Positions 36,816 to 48,982 of a stretch of 64,000 nucleotides of DNA are shown piece by piece. Under the pieces are notes generated by a model, which was not told the origin of the DNA, searched no databases, and saw only the letters and a program-made list of their open reading frames with translations. Both the position numbers and the translations under genes were made by a program. Where the stretch lies: assembly GCA_020055645.1 (NCBI GenBank), contig CM034546.1:2480001-2544000 (forward strand). Direction: 5' to 3'. The first letter of the stretch is position 1. Every line of letters begins with the position of its first letter. The stretch comes from Tomocerus qinae (Eukaryota; Arthropoda; Collembola; Entomobryomorpha; Tomoceridae).

Positions 36816-39800
36816 ATGCTGTCCATACTCGCTGCGACAATTTCCTTCGGCGGTACATTATTAGCATTTATAGCTGCAGTTGTTATTCTCTCTTGGAGGA
36901 ACTTAAAAAAGGTATAACAGTTCTTAAACCAAAAACAGTTTTACATTTTACTCTGTCATACATTTTTATTTGTAACCAAAATTCTCTACAGTTCTTGGAA
37001 GTGGACGAAGGATTCATTTCAGCGAGACAATCTCAATCATGGTACAGTATTGGATTGTCCCTTTTTGCCGGAGGCATGGGTACCTGGACACTGACAGCTC
37101 CTCCAGAAACAGCGGCTACTTATGGCTGGTGAGTTCCGAAAAACGTCGAATTTTGAAAATAAGTTGAATTTTTTAGACTTAAGCAGAAATTACATTGATT
37201 GTTGTATACTGATAAAGTACTGCTGTTCGCTAATATAGCCATAGATTAATTCAATTTAATGTTAGTGTACTTAATCAGTGTATAATTAATATTAAAAATA
37301 ATTTTGATTTATTGAATGATTCAAGCTGGGCACTAATTGGCTACGCGATTGCAATGGTGGTCCCTTGGATTCTGTTTATCTGGGTGGGTCCTTCTATGAG
37401 GAACCTAATGGGGGACAGAGGATTCACAGCTTTGGAATTCGTTGAGGAGTGAGTAAAGTATTTCGTTATATCATCAACATACTATTTAAAATCCATTTCA
37501 TTTGTTCTGTAGACGATTTGGCCGTGTTATGCAGTTCATAGTGGCCATTGGTGCTCTGGTCACAATGTGGATTTTTCTTGTTGCTGAATTAATAGCAATT
37601 GGATCTTGCCTTGAAGCATTATCTCCAGATTTCCCTCCTCTTGCAGCTATAATATCTGTTGCAGTGGTAACAAGCTTCTATACTACTTTAGGCGGACTTC
37701 AAGCGTCAATCCTTACTGACAGGTAAATTATGATAACGTTAATTCGGTCCAAAACCGAACTTGGAAATAAAACATTGCATTTAGTATGTACGTCTTAAAG
37801 TTGATACCATATTGCCAATTTTATGAAATAGAATTCAAGGAATAATGATTCTGGTGCTAATCATATCGTGTTATACGGCTGTATTTACTACTGTAAGTTA
37901 GTACACATTAATATAATATTATGCTATCTTTGTTGTGGCACATCATTATGGACTAATCTGTTTCTAATTTAAAAATTAATGTTTTAGGTCGCACCTCACA
38001 TTGATTCCGCAGCTATGACCGAAGGATTTTCTTGGAATTCAGAGGTATATACCGTATTTTCCGAATTAATTCACCCTGTTCAAAATAGTTGACCCCCCTC
38101 CTCGAAATAATTGACCATCCTATTTTGTATAGTGGGAGGTGATATGACATACTAGTATACACATACTTGAGTATTTGCGTGTGTAATATTATGATGAATT
38201 GGAAATTAGGATTTACTTAGATTATGATAAGTTATTATGCAATCACTGCAGCTTAGCTTTCACGATACCTCAGAAGGTCGTATCCAAATTATGTACAGGT
38301 GTTTGCTTTGGCATTTGCACTATCTACATAGGTAAATTTGGGTTTTCGTTTTAGGCGTTTTAACACCCAACCGTTAAAATATACCATTTGGATTTTATAT
38401 CTCGGTGAAATCGTTATGATTTTTGCGAAAATTTGGGGGTTAATTTTTTGAATATTATATTATTCCATATACTACATGCATTTTAAGCTGCAGCTATAGT
38501 ATGGTGATAGTAAAGATAGTAATCTGAAAATTAACCCCATACGCGAAAATCATTATAGATTTCAAAGAAGGAATATCCGAGTACTACCTATTTCAAATAA
38601 TATAAATCTGCATAATACAGGGCCTTGTGGCGGGACTAGCTCTTATTGTGTCTTGCGTTTTTGTTGAGATGTTGAATCAAGCTACTTGGCAAAGGGTAAA
38701 ATAAGAAACTATTTGCACATTATTGTGGCGACATTAACGTATTAATTTAATGTTCTGTAAACTGTATCCACAGGTTTATGCTTCAAAAGACGACAGAAAT
38801 TTAAGAATCGGTTTTGGATTAGGAGTCTCTCTTAGTTTCACAGCTATGATAGTATTTGGTTTAGCAGGTAACCGTATTTTATCCAAAAATTGCAACATTT
38901 TTGATATCCTGGTTCAATTTAAAAATTTTATGGCGCAGGGAGCTTTGCTAAAGCAGCGAATATTTCTGGATACATTTCAATGGGCGAAGGTGAAGAGTAC
39001 CAATCTCTATTTCTCCTTCTGGCTAAATTGCCAAATGTTTGGCACATTTTCACGGTAGTAATGGGTACAGGGTTAGTAGCCTCAAGTATTGACTCTTTAC
39101 AAACGGGTATCTCGGCAATGATAGCAAGTGACTTGATCAAGAAAGGGAAGTCATTGAATTGGGCCCGACTGCTGTGCTTTATAGTAAGAAAACAATAATA
39201 TCCATGAAAGCTAACTTAAATTACAAAATACGAATATTTAAATATGTAATTAATCGTTTCAGTTGAATATTCCAGCCGTTATTGTAGCTTCATCCAACCC
39301 ACCGTCAATATTAAAAATCTTAACCGCCGGAAATGTGGTTTCAACAGCTGTAAGAAAAATAGTGTTAACCAAAATAGCTTATATCTCAAATTTATTTTCC
39401 TTAATGTGCTCAATGGATATTGTGAGGGTCGGTCTTAATTGGCCTTTAAAATATATTCTTTTTGACCGAAGGTAGATTCTGCCTCTTCTGTTCGGTGTCT
39501 ATGTGTTTTTAATGAGAATGAATTTTGGATGTTATTTTGTGGAGTTTTAATCTTTATTGCTTTTAGAGTTTAGAATGTGATTGTTTGTGTTGTGCGTTTC
39601 GTAGTCCCAACTTGATTCCTCTGGCTCCGCTCCCGACCGACTGCCTATCAGGTCAGTTTTACTGGTTGTTCCTCCTTGGTTCTCCGTTGTCTGTCGTGGC
39701 TCTCCGTTATCTTCTTGCTGGTTCTCCGCTGGTCCTCCGTTATCCCTGATGTGTTCGCTGGTTCTCTTGTCGCCCCGTGTCTGGATTATTGTGTGTCTCG

Positions 39801-42800
39801 AGTGCCTAGTCTCCTGTTCTCTCGTGCCCTGTATCGGGTGTCTTGTCGTTGTCGTCTCTCAGTGTCCCTCTTCTCTGTTCTCTGTCGTCAGTCCTCTGTC
39901 GTTGTTCTTCTTATGACGGGCCCCTTATATACCCGTAGCCGACGCCTTTTCTAGATGTTTGTACCCTTTTCTCATTGGCTGTCTTGCTTTAACCATCTCC
40001 GGCCAGCGCCCGTCCTGTTTATTCTATAGGATGTGGGTACCGCAATATCCTGATGTGTCATGTGTGTGTTTCACATAATTGTTATTTTCTAACAATAATT
40101 ATTTCTAAGTAATGTGATAATGACTAATTGCTTATTCAGCCCATGGTCATCACACTACCCCTTCTTATTCTGAATTTTCAACTACAGGGGAAAATTAAGA
40201 TTAAAGAAATGACCATGGGCCCTAACTTAGGCCACTTGATGATAAATTGAACAGAGTAACAAGTATTGAGGTGAACAATGGTTAAAAGTAAACGTGGTAC
40301 AAAAAATCGGACTACCCCCAATTCTGGCTATGGGTCCAGGGAAAACCTTATCTACAAACATAAATGATGAAGGAACAAAAACCTGGCCGGGTGTCCGGAT
40401 ATAAATCCTAACTTAATTGACATGTTTGACTATGAACAGTAAAAAGAAGGTAATTCTTACAAATGGGGGTGAAATAAAGATTACAAGTATGTTCGAATTA
40501 TAACATCTTAGATCCATAACAGTTCTGGTGGTGGTATTAACGCTGTCTTCCTCTGGTATTGCATCGTGGTGGCTATGGAGTTGATGAGTGTCCATTGTGG
40601 GCTAGCGTCCTCCGGATATTTTGAGGTGTTGTAAGAGGTGAATGCCTGAAGAGAAAGTTAGATAAAGGAGAGTGCATTAATCGGAGTTCGTGAATATAAC
40701 ATGGCAAGGCATAACAATAATAATATGACTCATGTTGGTAGTTTCTCATTTCACTATCTAAGCTGCCATATCTATCTATCAACTGCTCTATGTTTTGGTG
40801 GATATCGGAGAACGGGTACCCGGAATCTGAAAAAAGAAAGGGAGTCTCAAGGTTTTTCATTAAAAGCTAAATGTTTAAGCGGTTTGTTTTGTTACTTTGT
40901 AAGAGCTTCCCAAGCGTTTGTTGAGCATTTGCGCTGAAGCGATAGCTTCTTAGCTGTGCTTTTAGGCTGCAAGCCGCTAGGCGGTTAATTAGCAATAAGC
41001 AATAAGTTAGTTTGGTTTAATGTATAGATATCGGTTTCAAGCATTGTATTATTTTGGCGTATCGCGGGATTCACAGAGCGGCTGCTCTGGTCTTCGCAAT
41101 CTTTATTGACGGTGCACGTCTTAGTCGGAGTCACAGAGCGGTTGCCCTGGTCTTCGCAATCTTTATTGACGGTGCACGTCTTAGTCGGAGTCACAGAGCG
41201 GTTGCCCTGGTCTTCGCAATCTTTATTGACGGTGCACGTCTTAGTCGGAGTCACAGAGCGGTTGCCCTGGTCTTCGCAATCTTTATTGACGGTGCACGTC
41301 TTAGTCGGAGTCACAGAGCGGTTGCCCTGGTCTTCGCAATCTTTATTGACGGTGCACGTCTTAGTCGGAGTCACAGAGCGGTTGCCCTGGTCTTCGCAAT
41401 CTTTATTGACGGTGCACGTCTTAGTCGGAGTCACAGAGCGGTTGCCCTGGTCTTCGCAATCTTTATTGACGGTGCACGTCTTAGTCGGAGTCACAGAGCG
41501 GTTGCCCTGGTCTTCGCAATCTTTATTGACGGTGCACGTCTTATTCGGTCATCGAAGTGCAATATTTTAAGACGCTGCTCGTCGTATCAACAAAGTTTGA
41601 CTTTTCGTATAAGCATGGTTGTAATAAATATGTAATTATTAATTTATTCACTTATCTTAACCAAGTGGATATACCATACACATGTTGGCGGTGTCACCAC
41701 ATTCGGCCGATATCCAACCAATTATTCAAGTCTCTATGAACTTAAGGAAGGAAATCTTACTGCTTTTCTAGTATGTTATTAAGCTTTGGTTTAAAGTGGT
41801 GATTTCTAATCAAGAAGAAACCATTGTCCTGGGTGTCTCTCAAGTGAGTACGGCTTTATAAGCTAATCAATTCGTTTCCGTTCCCTATGTATAGTTAGCG
41901 AAATTGCTAGTCTGTCTTATCTTAAGTTACAGCCGGGACAAATTCTAAGAATCCCATTCCCTACGAAAAGTTTATCGCATGATTATGAGTTGAGTAAATT
42001 ATTGAGTTACATGTATTTTCATAAACCTGTGCACAGTCCTCTTTCTGTGGAATTTTATGAAAATTGTGAATGACAAAATGCGATAATTTTCACTAAAGAG
42101 CTTGTTAACTAAATATGCGCTTTATTTTTAAGTTATTGTTGTTTGGTCTTATGCGTGAGAGGATTAATTGTAATATTCTTCGACGTAATTTTCTGGTCAT
42201 TTTCTGGCGTTCGTTTTATGCGCAAAACTGTTTTCTACATCATAGAGGTAATTGATTTATAAAGATTTTATTTATCATTGAGTCAAGGAATGTTATCCTA
42301 AAAAGGTTTTATGTACTAAATCCTTGTAATTCTTCTAGATTGGTTGTTTGCCTTGGTGGTTACATTTCTGGTTGAATAAGGAAGTACTCTCTGCAGTCAT
42401 AGATAATGGTAAGTGAAACATAAATTTTCAGTTACGCTCATAATTGCCTTTATCAGTGTTATGTTTCTTTAAAAATTTTCCCTTTTCCTTTTTATTTTAC
42501 TGTAGAATTCAAGGAGCGAATTATCGCGTACTCTGGTGGGTGGGGTTTGGCATGTGAAGCCCTCTACGGAAGATTTGCGAGACCTCACTCGCTTATCACG
42601 CCAGCTGGAGGAGCTGAATGGAGATGGCCCTGGGTTCTGCGTATTGGAAATCGCTTCACAATCTGGCGTCTTTCCAGAGGCATGTCCTTCCGGTCTGCAG
42701 ATACCGGTTAGTTGTAATTATGTAAAAAGGTATAACGATTGTAATATTGTGGTCACCGAACTAAAGAACGAGGTAACCAGCTATGAGGATTTGTCTATAA

Positions 42801-45800
42801 TTTCCTCAAGAGTAAACAGGGTAGTTCCTGATACTAATCCTAATGTTTATCGCTTTCTAAATGGGGAGACAGTTTGTTATCGTTCGTTGCCCTCTACTAG
42901 TAAGACCGTGGCTATCCCAGCCGATTATTTAGAGGTTCAATGCCCTAATACAATAAATTCTGTTCGGGGAACCGGTCATTCTAATATCTCCTATTATTCT
43001 TTGGTTAAGGGGCTCCTAGAGTTTTTAAGACTATAGCCCGAAGGGATGTACCGGTTCTCGAACGTTTTGCACTGGACCATTTACCCATTGCTGATAATGT
43101 ATGCTCCAACCCTCTCTCCCATGAGGGTTGGTTCTTGCAGGATCCTTATTTTTCTGAGGCAAACGTGGCCGTTTATACTGCCCGTTTGGATATGAAAAGT
43201 GTGTTAGTAACTTTCCCAGGAAATTATGTCTGGGGTTCCAGTGAAGGTATGAACATGACGGCACGAAGGATGTCCCGTCTGTTCTATTTATCGCTCTAAT
43301 TTTTACTGGTAATTTCTGCTCGTGTCGTCACCCTGATGACATTCTAAGTAGTAAAGTCGATGAGAGGTTGGACTCTGAATACAACTCTCAAGCCGTCGTG
43401 GCACTTGTGGCAGACCTTACGGTCTATTGGAAATCCCTTAGCCCTGAGGCAGGTGGATCCAATGGTTACTAAGATGAAAATGGTTTCAAAGATTTTGAAA
43501 CTATTCGTGACTTGTTGGATTCACTGGCTTTGGAATGGGAGAAGGAGCTGCCCAGAAGCAGCTGTGTCTCCGTTCTATTTGAGCCGGTGACTCCCGAAAT
43601 CCGGGCTGTTTCGCCAAGTGAACCTGTGGCTTCGACTTCTACAGCCCTACATATAAATTCACGGCCTGTTTCGAGTACAACAGACGTAATACCACACTGT
43701 TCTGTACTCGAGGTGGCTGGCGAAGTATCCCAGGAAAACGAGATGCAAACGCTTGCCAGTGAGGATTCAGAGGATACCTCTGATGAGGAATATGTCCCCA
43801 GCAATTTGGGGTCCTCCTCTGAGAGTGAGGAGGAGTCAGAAGTGGGGGTGTGCAGGTTTCCTCCGGAGAGGGTAAGGTTGAATACGCGAGCGGATTGCTT
43901 CTCTGCGGCCTACGTATGATAGCCCGAAACCTAAAGCGTCACCGTATGAGTGGCAATTGTAAGCCGCTCCGGGTGCCTGTAGTTAGGTTGCAGAGAGTAG
44001 CTGTTCCCGTCGCGAGGAGTGTGGATGCTGTGTCTCCACAATCGGCATCAGATGCTTCCTCAGCTCCGCCGGTGGTCGGAGTAGAGGAGGGTCCTATTGA
44101 AGTTAACTCCCTAAATGTTGGAGACGTTTCTCCCAGTTTAATGGCTGTGTTGGCAGACGAATTGCTTCAACAGCCGGTTTCTCCCTTTCCTAGTGAGGCT
44201 AGCGGATCCCAATGGGGACTGTTAGGGCCCTCCAGATTGGAGGTTTCCCCTGAGGGTCAATGGTCTGACCCGGGAGAAGTAGTGAACCCTGCTGACGATA
44301 ACCTATTGTCTTCCGTGATTTTGTCTGCGTTAAATGATTTGATGGAATAAGGTTTTACTCTAAAAATTGTTTACGTCTGAAATTAATATGCCATAACTGT
44401 TTTACTAATGATTATGTTGTAATGAGGTTATGTACGTTTATCAATGAGTTTTGTACCTTGTTATAAATGATCACCCTACCATGAGTCATGAAAATAAATA
44501 AATCGAATGTTTTAAAAAGACTTAGCTTTGGTGTTGTAGTATTCTTATTTGGTTTACTGTTTGCAGGCTTCCATAATTGCGGAGTGAGTTTCATAAGTTG
44601 CTCCATAATCATATTATCGTTGTCACTGATTGTTATTGTTTCACATTCATGTCGGAGTTCATAATGGTCACTTTTCAAAGTTGGTTCACTTAGTCACTGA
44701 AAATGTTCGAAATATCAGGGGAATTTTGTGACACGAATGTGTCCCCCTCCCTACTAGGGGAAGAAAAGAAGCACGATCAACCGAAGAAAAGGCTCCGAGT
44801 CCGCGCCATGTGAGGGTCGGTCTTAATTGGCCTTTAAAATATATTCTTTTTGACCGAAGGTAGATTCTGCCTCTTCTGTTCGGTGTCTATGTGTTTTTAA
44901 TGAGAATGAATTTTGATGTTATTTTGTGGAGTTTTTAATCTTTATTGCTTTTAGAGTTTAGAATGTGATTGTTTGTGTTGTGCGTTTCGTAGTCCCAACT
45001 TGATTCCTCTGGCTCCGCTCCCGACCGACTGCCTATCAGGTCAGTTTTACTGGTTGTTCCTCCTTGGTTCTCCGTTGTCTGTCGTGGCTCTCCGTTATCT
45101 TCTTGCTGGTTCTCCGCTGGTCCTCCGTTATCCCTGATGTGTTCGCTGGTTCTCTTGTCGCCCCGTGTCTGGATTATTGTGTGTCTCGAGTGCCTAGTCT
45201 CCTGTTCTCTCGTGCCCTGTATCGGGTGTCTTGTCGTTGTCGTCTCTCAGTGTCCCTCTTCTCTGTTCTCTGTCGTCAGTCCTCTGTCGTTGTTCTTCTT
45301 ATGACGGGCCCCTTATATACCCGTAGCCGACGCCTTTTCTAGATGTTTGTACCCTTTTCTCATTGGCTGTCTTGCTTTAACCATCTCCGGCCAGCGCCCG
45401 TCCTGTTTATTCTATAGGATGTGGGTACCGCAATATCCTGATGTGTCATGTGTGTGTTTCACATAATTGTTATTTTCTAACAATAATTATTTCTAAGTAA
45501 TGTGATAATGACTAATTGCTTATTCAGCCCATGGTCATCACAATATAAATCAAAATTATTTCAGATAGGGCCAACCGTATTTTTAGGATTTTCGCCATGG
45601 ATTACTTCAAATGGAGTTCTGAGTGGAGTTGTATGTGGATTATTTTCTGTATATGCCATTGGATGGTGGAGGGTTGGATCATACGACGGTAAAAATAAAA
45701 AAGTCTGCATATCGCATATGTGAATTTTAATTATCAATTATTTATGCTGATTTAGGCCTCACGTGGTTCCTGTTTCCAAATGGTTACAATTGGGAATGCC

Positions 45801-46112
45801 TTCTTACGTTTGTTGTGGAAACTGCAGTAGTTATTGTGAGTATACAATAATTAAATAATTAATTAAATATTTCACATTTCTAATGAGGATCTGAATAATT
45901 ATTTCCTATTTGGATTTCAGATAATGTCATTTCTAGTGTCTTACGCTGAATATCGATTTCGTCCACAAGTTTTTACAAAACAAGAAGAACGCTTCAAAAC
46001 TTTGCACATAAATAACAAAAAAGTAACAGAAACAAACTCAAATAGCGACACTATTTATAGCAGCAATAAGTCGGCAGTTGGCTTACATACGTCTAAAAAT
46101 GCTTTAGTTTGA
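36816..46112 (+). CDS. SLC5/SSS-type sodium:solute symporter, 13 exons, LTR element in intron 10
   Basis: Exons: 36816-36911, 36992-37128, 37326-37448, 37513-37722, 37832-37892, 37988-38044, 38621-38695, 38774-38867, 38939-39183, 39263-39349, 45565-45688, 45756-45835, 45921-46112. Every junction keeps phase; 526 residues. The family couples sodium (or proton) entry to uptake of small solutes across the plasma membrane through about 13 helices. Typical blocks: FAGGMGTWTLTAPPE (helix 2 with the sodium-site bend), WALIGYAIAMVVPWILF, ERFGRVMQFIVAIGALVTMW, a YTTLGGLQASILTDRIQG turn, LNQATWQRVYASKDDRNLRIG, GTGLVASSIDSLQTGISAMIAS and a late VGSYDGLTWFLF. The C-terminal tail is polar with many Ser/Thr/Asn. 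The pattern recalls DUR3/PutP-like members more than glucose transporters; the substrate is not determined. Transcription must cross the 6.1-kb LTR element in intron 10, which lies in the same orientation. Confidence 0.85.
39421..40154 (+). repeat. Left LTR of the symporter-intron element
   Basis: 734 bp, TG...CA. The C/T-rich middle gives a spurious 92-residue frame that appears identically in both LTRs. Confidence 0.85.
41070..41546. repeat. 60-bp tandem repeat, about eight copies
   Basis: The unit begins CTTTATTGACGGTGCACGTC and continues to TCTTCGCAAT. Seven central copies look identical; the edge copies diverge. It lies in the leader of the LTR element. Because 60 is a multiple of three, both strands show long repeat-only frames, which are not taken as genes. 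Confidence 0.95.
42415..44350 (+). pseudogene. Unrecognised gene carried by the LTR element, broken in several frames
   Basis: An ATG next to a good donor (ATG|GTAAGT, about 42409-42416) can join in phase to an exon at 42506 (acceptor TTACTGTAG), giving about 176 residues to a stop at 43033-43035. The reading then appears to continue in a second frame (about 43018-43300), in a third that runs from about 43270 across an in-frame stop near 43470 to 43919, and in a fourth to 44350. The last part has a Ser/Glu/Asp-rich acidic stretch (SEDTSDEEYVPS) and a Pro/Ser/Val-rich tail. No zinc knuckle, protease, polymerase or envelope signature is visible. I do not recognise it. It may be a decayed gag-like or captured host gene. 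Frame junctions are approximate. Confidence 0.45.
44809..45542 (+). repeat. Right LTR of the symporter-intron element
   Basis: Near-identical to the left LTR. A purine run (GGGGAAGAAAAGAAG) at about 44757-44771 may be the polypurine tract, though it sits some 40 bases from the LTR. Confidence 0.85.
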
Positions 46113-46865
46113 TTAAAGTTTAATATTGCTAAAGTATGTAAAATCTTGTCTTTGACATTCCAAACTATTCTAATACTTACAATTTTACATTTTACCAACC
46201 TAAAAATAATTAAGTTTTTTCAATACTTGAGTAAATTATGCAGTTATTTTTAACTGTTAGACATACTCATGAATAAAAATTATTAAACCAATTAATCTGA
46301 CCACTGAAGCCGCTTAGTATAGTTTCAATCCAATAATAACACCATCAGGGCCCGTATTGAATAACACCACCCAATTTATTGTAAACCCATCGCAGAAGTA
46401 GTTAATATTTGATCGCATTGTCCATCGGGAGTCACATTTGAAACAATTTTCAAGTTTGAGAAGCTAGAACTAATTACATTTCCATCTACACTTTTGAATT
46501 AAGTTTACAAGAAGATAACTAGAAAATATAGGTCTAGATTATTTACATGGTTGGAAATTTAAAAGCAATTTCTACTTAGTATCTACAGTAAAAATATTAA
46601 AATATCCGCCCTAATACTTTTATGCTGATTATGTTGCCCTAGTTCTGTAAAACTGTTTAAACTGTGTCCATTTAGATTATACTGTTACTAAAAGAACTTT
46701 CTCCCTCATTTTACACTACACTGTTCAATAAACTAAAATAGTGAAAACAGCGTAGACTAAGAAGTTTGTTTTCTGACGCATTTTAATTTCTGACTATATT
46801 TCTTCAACAAATATTCCATCATAAAATCACCTACGTAAAACAATCGCGCAAAAAATAAGACTAAA
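46113..46865. other. Upstream region of the split IR gene
   Basis: Non-coding. A part (about 46505-46700, ...GAAAATATAGGTC... to ...AGTTCTGTAAA) recurs at about 61350-61480, showing that the flank was copied along with receptor fragments. Confidence 0.55.
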
Positions 46866-47246
46866 ATGGCAAATCTAATATCGAGGTTTATATTATTAGT
46901 ATTTAACTCGTGCATTATTAAATGTCATTTGGAAATAAAAGGATTGGATACAATTATTGATGCATTCTCTTCAAAATCTATTGTTTCTATTGTTTGTTAT
47001 GATGAAATACCGCTCATTTCTCATTTCGGTGTTAATGCAGGTCCAATATTGATTGTGAAAATCCGAGACAATCAACCAAGAACTCTGTTGGAAGATCGTA
47101 AATGGGTACTTCTGTACACTAGAATTGTTGTGAGTGTTAACTCTAAGGCAACTGGGAATATAGATTACTTTGACGAAAGATGCCGAGCACGTATGCCTTT
47201 AAAATATGATTTAACTGTGAAAAAACTAAAATCTTGTCGTGAGAAT

Positions 47247-48222
47247 TATGACTAAATAGTAATTAAGCTGAAAATTGCTAAAAAGCTAAGGCAAAATATT
47301 AATAATGAAAATATTATTATTATGATAGCTGGATGATTGGCAGGAATAATGCGTATGAGTCAGTATGGACGATTCTCTATGCTAACTTAAAGATAGATAA
47401 GCTTCAGGTTAGGTGAGGAATGAGAGGTACACAAAACACATGAGACTACAGGGTGTAGCAAGAGGAACGGATATTATTTGTTCGTTGAAGAACTTTGACA
47501 AATAATATAATACAATGACTCTAGCTACTATTATTACTAACTACTAACTAAATACTAATTAACTAACTAACTTAACGACTAAAACCTAATCTTAAATATA
47601 TCGAAGAATGACATACGACTAGTTGGCTAGTGCAACTTCACGTATGATAAGTATTGGGGTGACCCAATCAGATTGGCGAAAGCAATCTCCAAATACAGCC
47701 GATCTAGTATCGAAAGATACTTCAGGCAACAGAGACGGATCCTCAGAGTTGTCAAGCAACTTACTGGATAGCTTCTGATCTCGACTAAAGGAGCTCGAAG
47801 GCTTTTATACCCTTCGAGATCCTTTGTCTTTTGACCCGGACTAATTAGATGCAAGTCCCTCGTTATTATTTAACTTTTGAGGGATTAAGCAGCAAATATT
47901 ATATACGGGCTCTTATGGCCGAATGCTGCTTGCATCTCGTTGACCCTTAATTTCCCTAAATACTATTTAGGAAAATTAAGTGAAAGGACTTTTGTGAGTA
48001 ACGGGACTTTTTGACAAAAGACAATAGGGATTAGGTAAGTATCATCTAGTTTTTTAGTTACATAAATATAACTATAGCTAGGTAGGTGCATAATACATTC
48101 TAACGGTACTTTAGGCATGCACATAATAAACAAACTAAGCTCTGGGTGCTGCTCTATGCGCATTAGCATAGACAGCTCCAGATTAAATCAAATAAGTACA
48201 ACCACACACGGTTGTACCTTAT
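47247..48222 (-). repeat. 3' LTR (element sense) of the Gypsy element
   Basis: 976 bp, TATGAC...CTTAT on the plus strand; same shadow frames as its partner. Confidence 0.9.
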
Positions 48223-48249
48223 ATAGCCCCCCACCGAAAAAAGCGACAT

Positions 48250-48834
48250 CTATTGTCGTTGCAATTTGGCTTGCTCTTGTCTTCTTTTCATGCGACTGAA
48301 CCAACATCTTGGGGCTTTCTCGTACGGGCACTCAAAACGAAAATGCCCAGGCAGATGGCACTTGAAGCAATTTAGAACAATTTTTCCATCCCTGGATTTT
48401 CGAAGACGTTTAATTTCTAAGACCTTCCTTGGAGGTTCCTTCACTGGCGGAGAGTTTGCGATTTGGATTGTTAAATCGGGCGGTGTACTCTGTGATGCTG
48501 GAATTTCAAATGATTTGTCTTCGGAACTGTGGCCACAAGTTTCCGAATCGACATCATTTTTCAAAGCGACAGCAAGAGCCCAATCGAAGAGAACTGGATC
48601 CAAAGTAATGCGAAGAGTAACTCCACAGGTCGGATGGTCCTTCGGGTTTGGTGGAAGATATTTGGCTAGTTCCGGACATAACCCAAGGCAAGTGCGACGA
48701 GTAGCTTCAAATTCAAATTGTTGAGCTAGTAGTCGTGCATAATACGGAATCGCAAGCATTTGAGTACGAACTCGGTGGAAGAAATCACGATAATGTTCGA
48801 ACTTCTGTTGTTCCCAATTAATAGGAGTATCCAT
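48250..48834 (-). CDS. Gypsy third ORF with CCHC zinc knuckle (downstream of integrase)
   Basis: 194 residues. The C-terminal part contains CFKCHLPGHFRFEC, a Cx2Cx4Hx4C knuckle of the kind normally found in Gag, followed by a basic Arg/Gln/Lys tail. The N-terminal half is charged with aromatic residues and no membrane segment, so it is not an envelope protein. It lies between the integrase end (48983) and the 3' LTR, where a third ORF is found in some Gypsy lineages. I do not know this arrangement from a named lineage. A nucleic-acid-binding accessory protein or a relocated gag fragment is the likely role. Confidence 0.75.
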   Translation of the reverse strand: MDTPINWEQQKFEHYRDFFHRVRTQMLAIPYYARLLAQQFEFEATRRTCLGLCPELAKYLPPNPKDHPTCGVTLRITLDPVLFDWALAVALKNDVDSETCGHSSEDKSFEIPASQSTPPDLTIQIANSPPVKEPPRKVLEIKRLRKSRDGKIVLNCFKCHLPGHFRFECPYEKAPRCWFSRMKRRQEQAKLQRQ

Positions 48835-48982
48835 CTGGATTTTAATTAGAAGTAAACTAGTGATTATGACGATTAATTAACTTAAATTAAATTTTACAAG
48901 GGCGACAAGGTATGTAGGAATTCTGCGCAGAGTTACATGGACCTTGGCCGAACATATAATTCCTCAACTTACAATAATATCC

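Larger units (their letters stand above)
39421..45542 (+). mobile_element. LTR element without recognisable pol, in symporter intron 10
   Basis: Direct 734-bp repeats at 39421-40154 and 44809-45542 start TGTGAGGG and end ATCACA (TG...CA). The target duplication is ATAT (39417-39420 and 45543-45546). The two LTRs differ by only about two single-base indels in my reading, so insertion is young. The interior (40155-44808) is less AT-rich than the host. It holds a tandem 60-bp array and a frame-broken gene of unknown family, but no protease, reverse transcriptase, RNase H or integrase motif on either strand. It is thus non-autonomous, or a retroelement derivative carrying a passenger gene. The sequence after the left LTR does not begin with a standard TGG primer site. 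Confidence 0.8.

Noticed and set aside
39676-39954. 92-residue frame, repeated exactly at 45064-45342
   Set aside because: It lies wholly inside both LTRs and is a C/T-rich low-complexity translation; there is no sign of a real protein.
41070-41546. CRISPR-like array
   Set aside because: Adjacent 60-bp units have no spacers and lie in the leader of an LTR element in animal DNA.
41054-41635. Long repeat-only frames on both strands
   Set aside because: They arise because the 60-bp tandem unit is a multiple of three and has no stop; it is a DNA repeat, not a repeat protein.
47627-48169. Two short minus-strand frames, repeated at 54112-54654
   Set aside because: They lie inside the two Gypsy LTRs and have no coding character.
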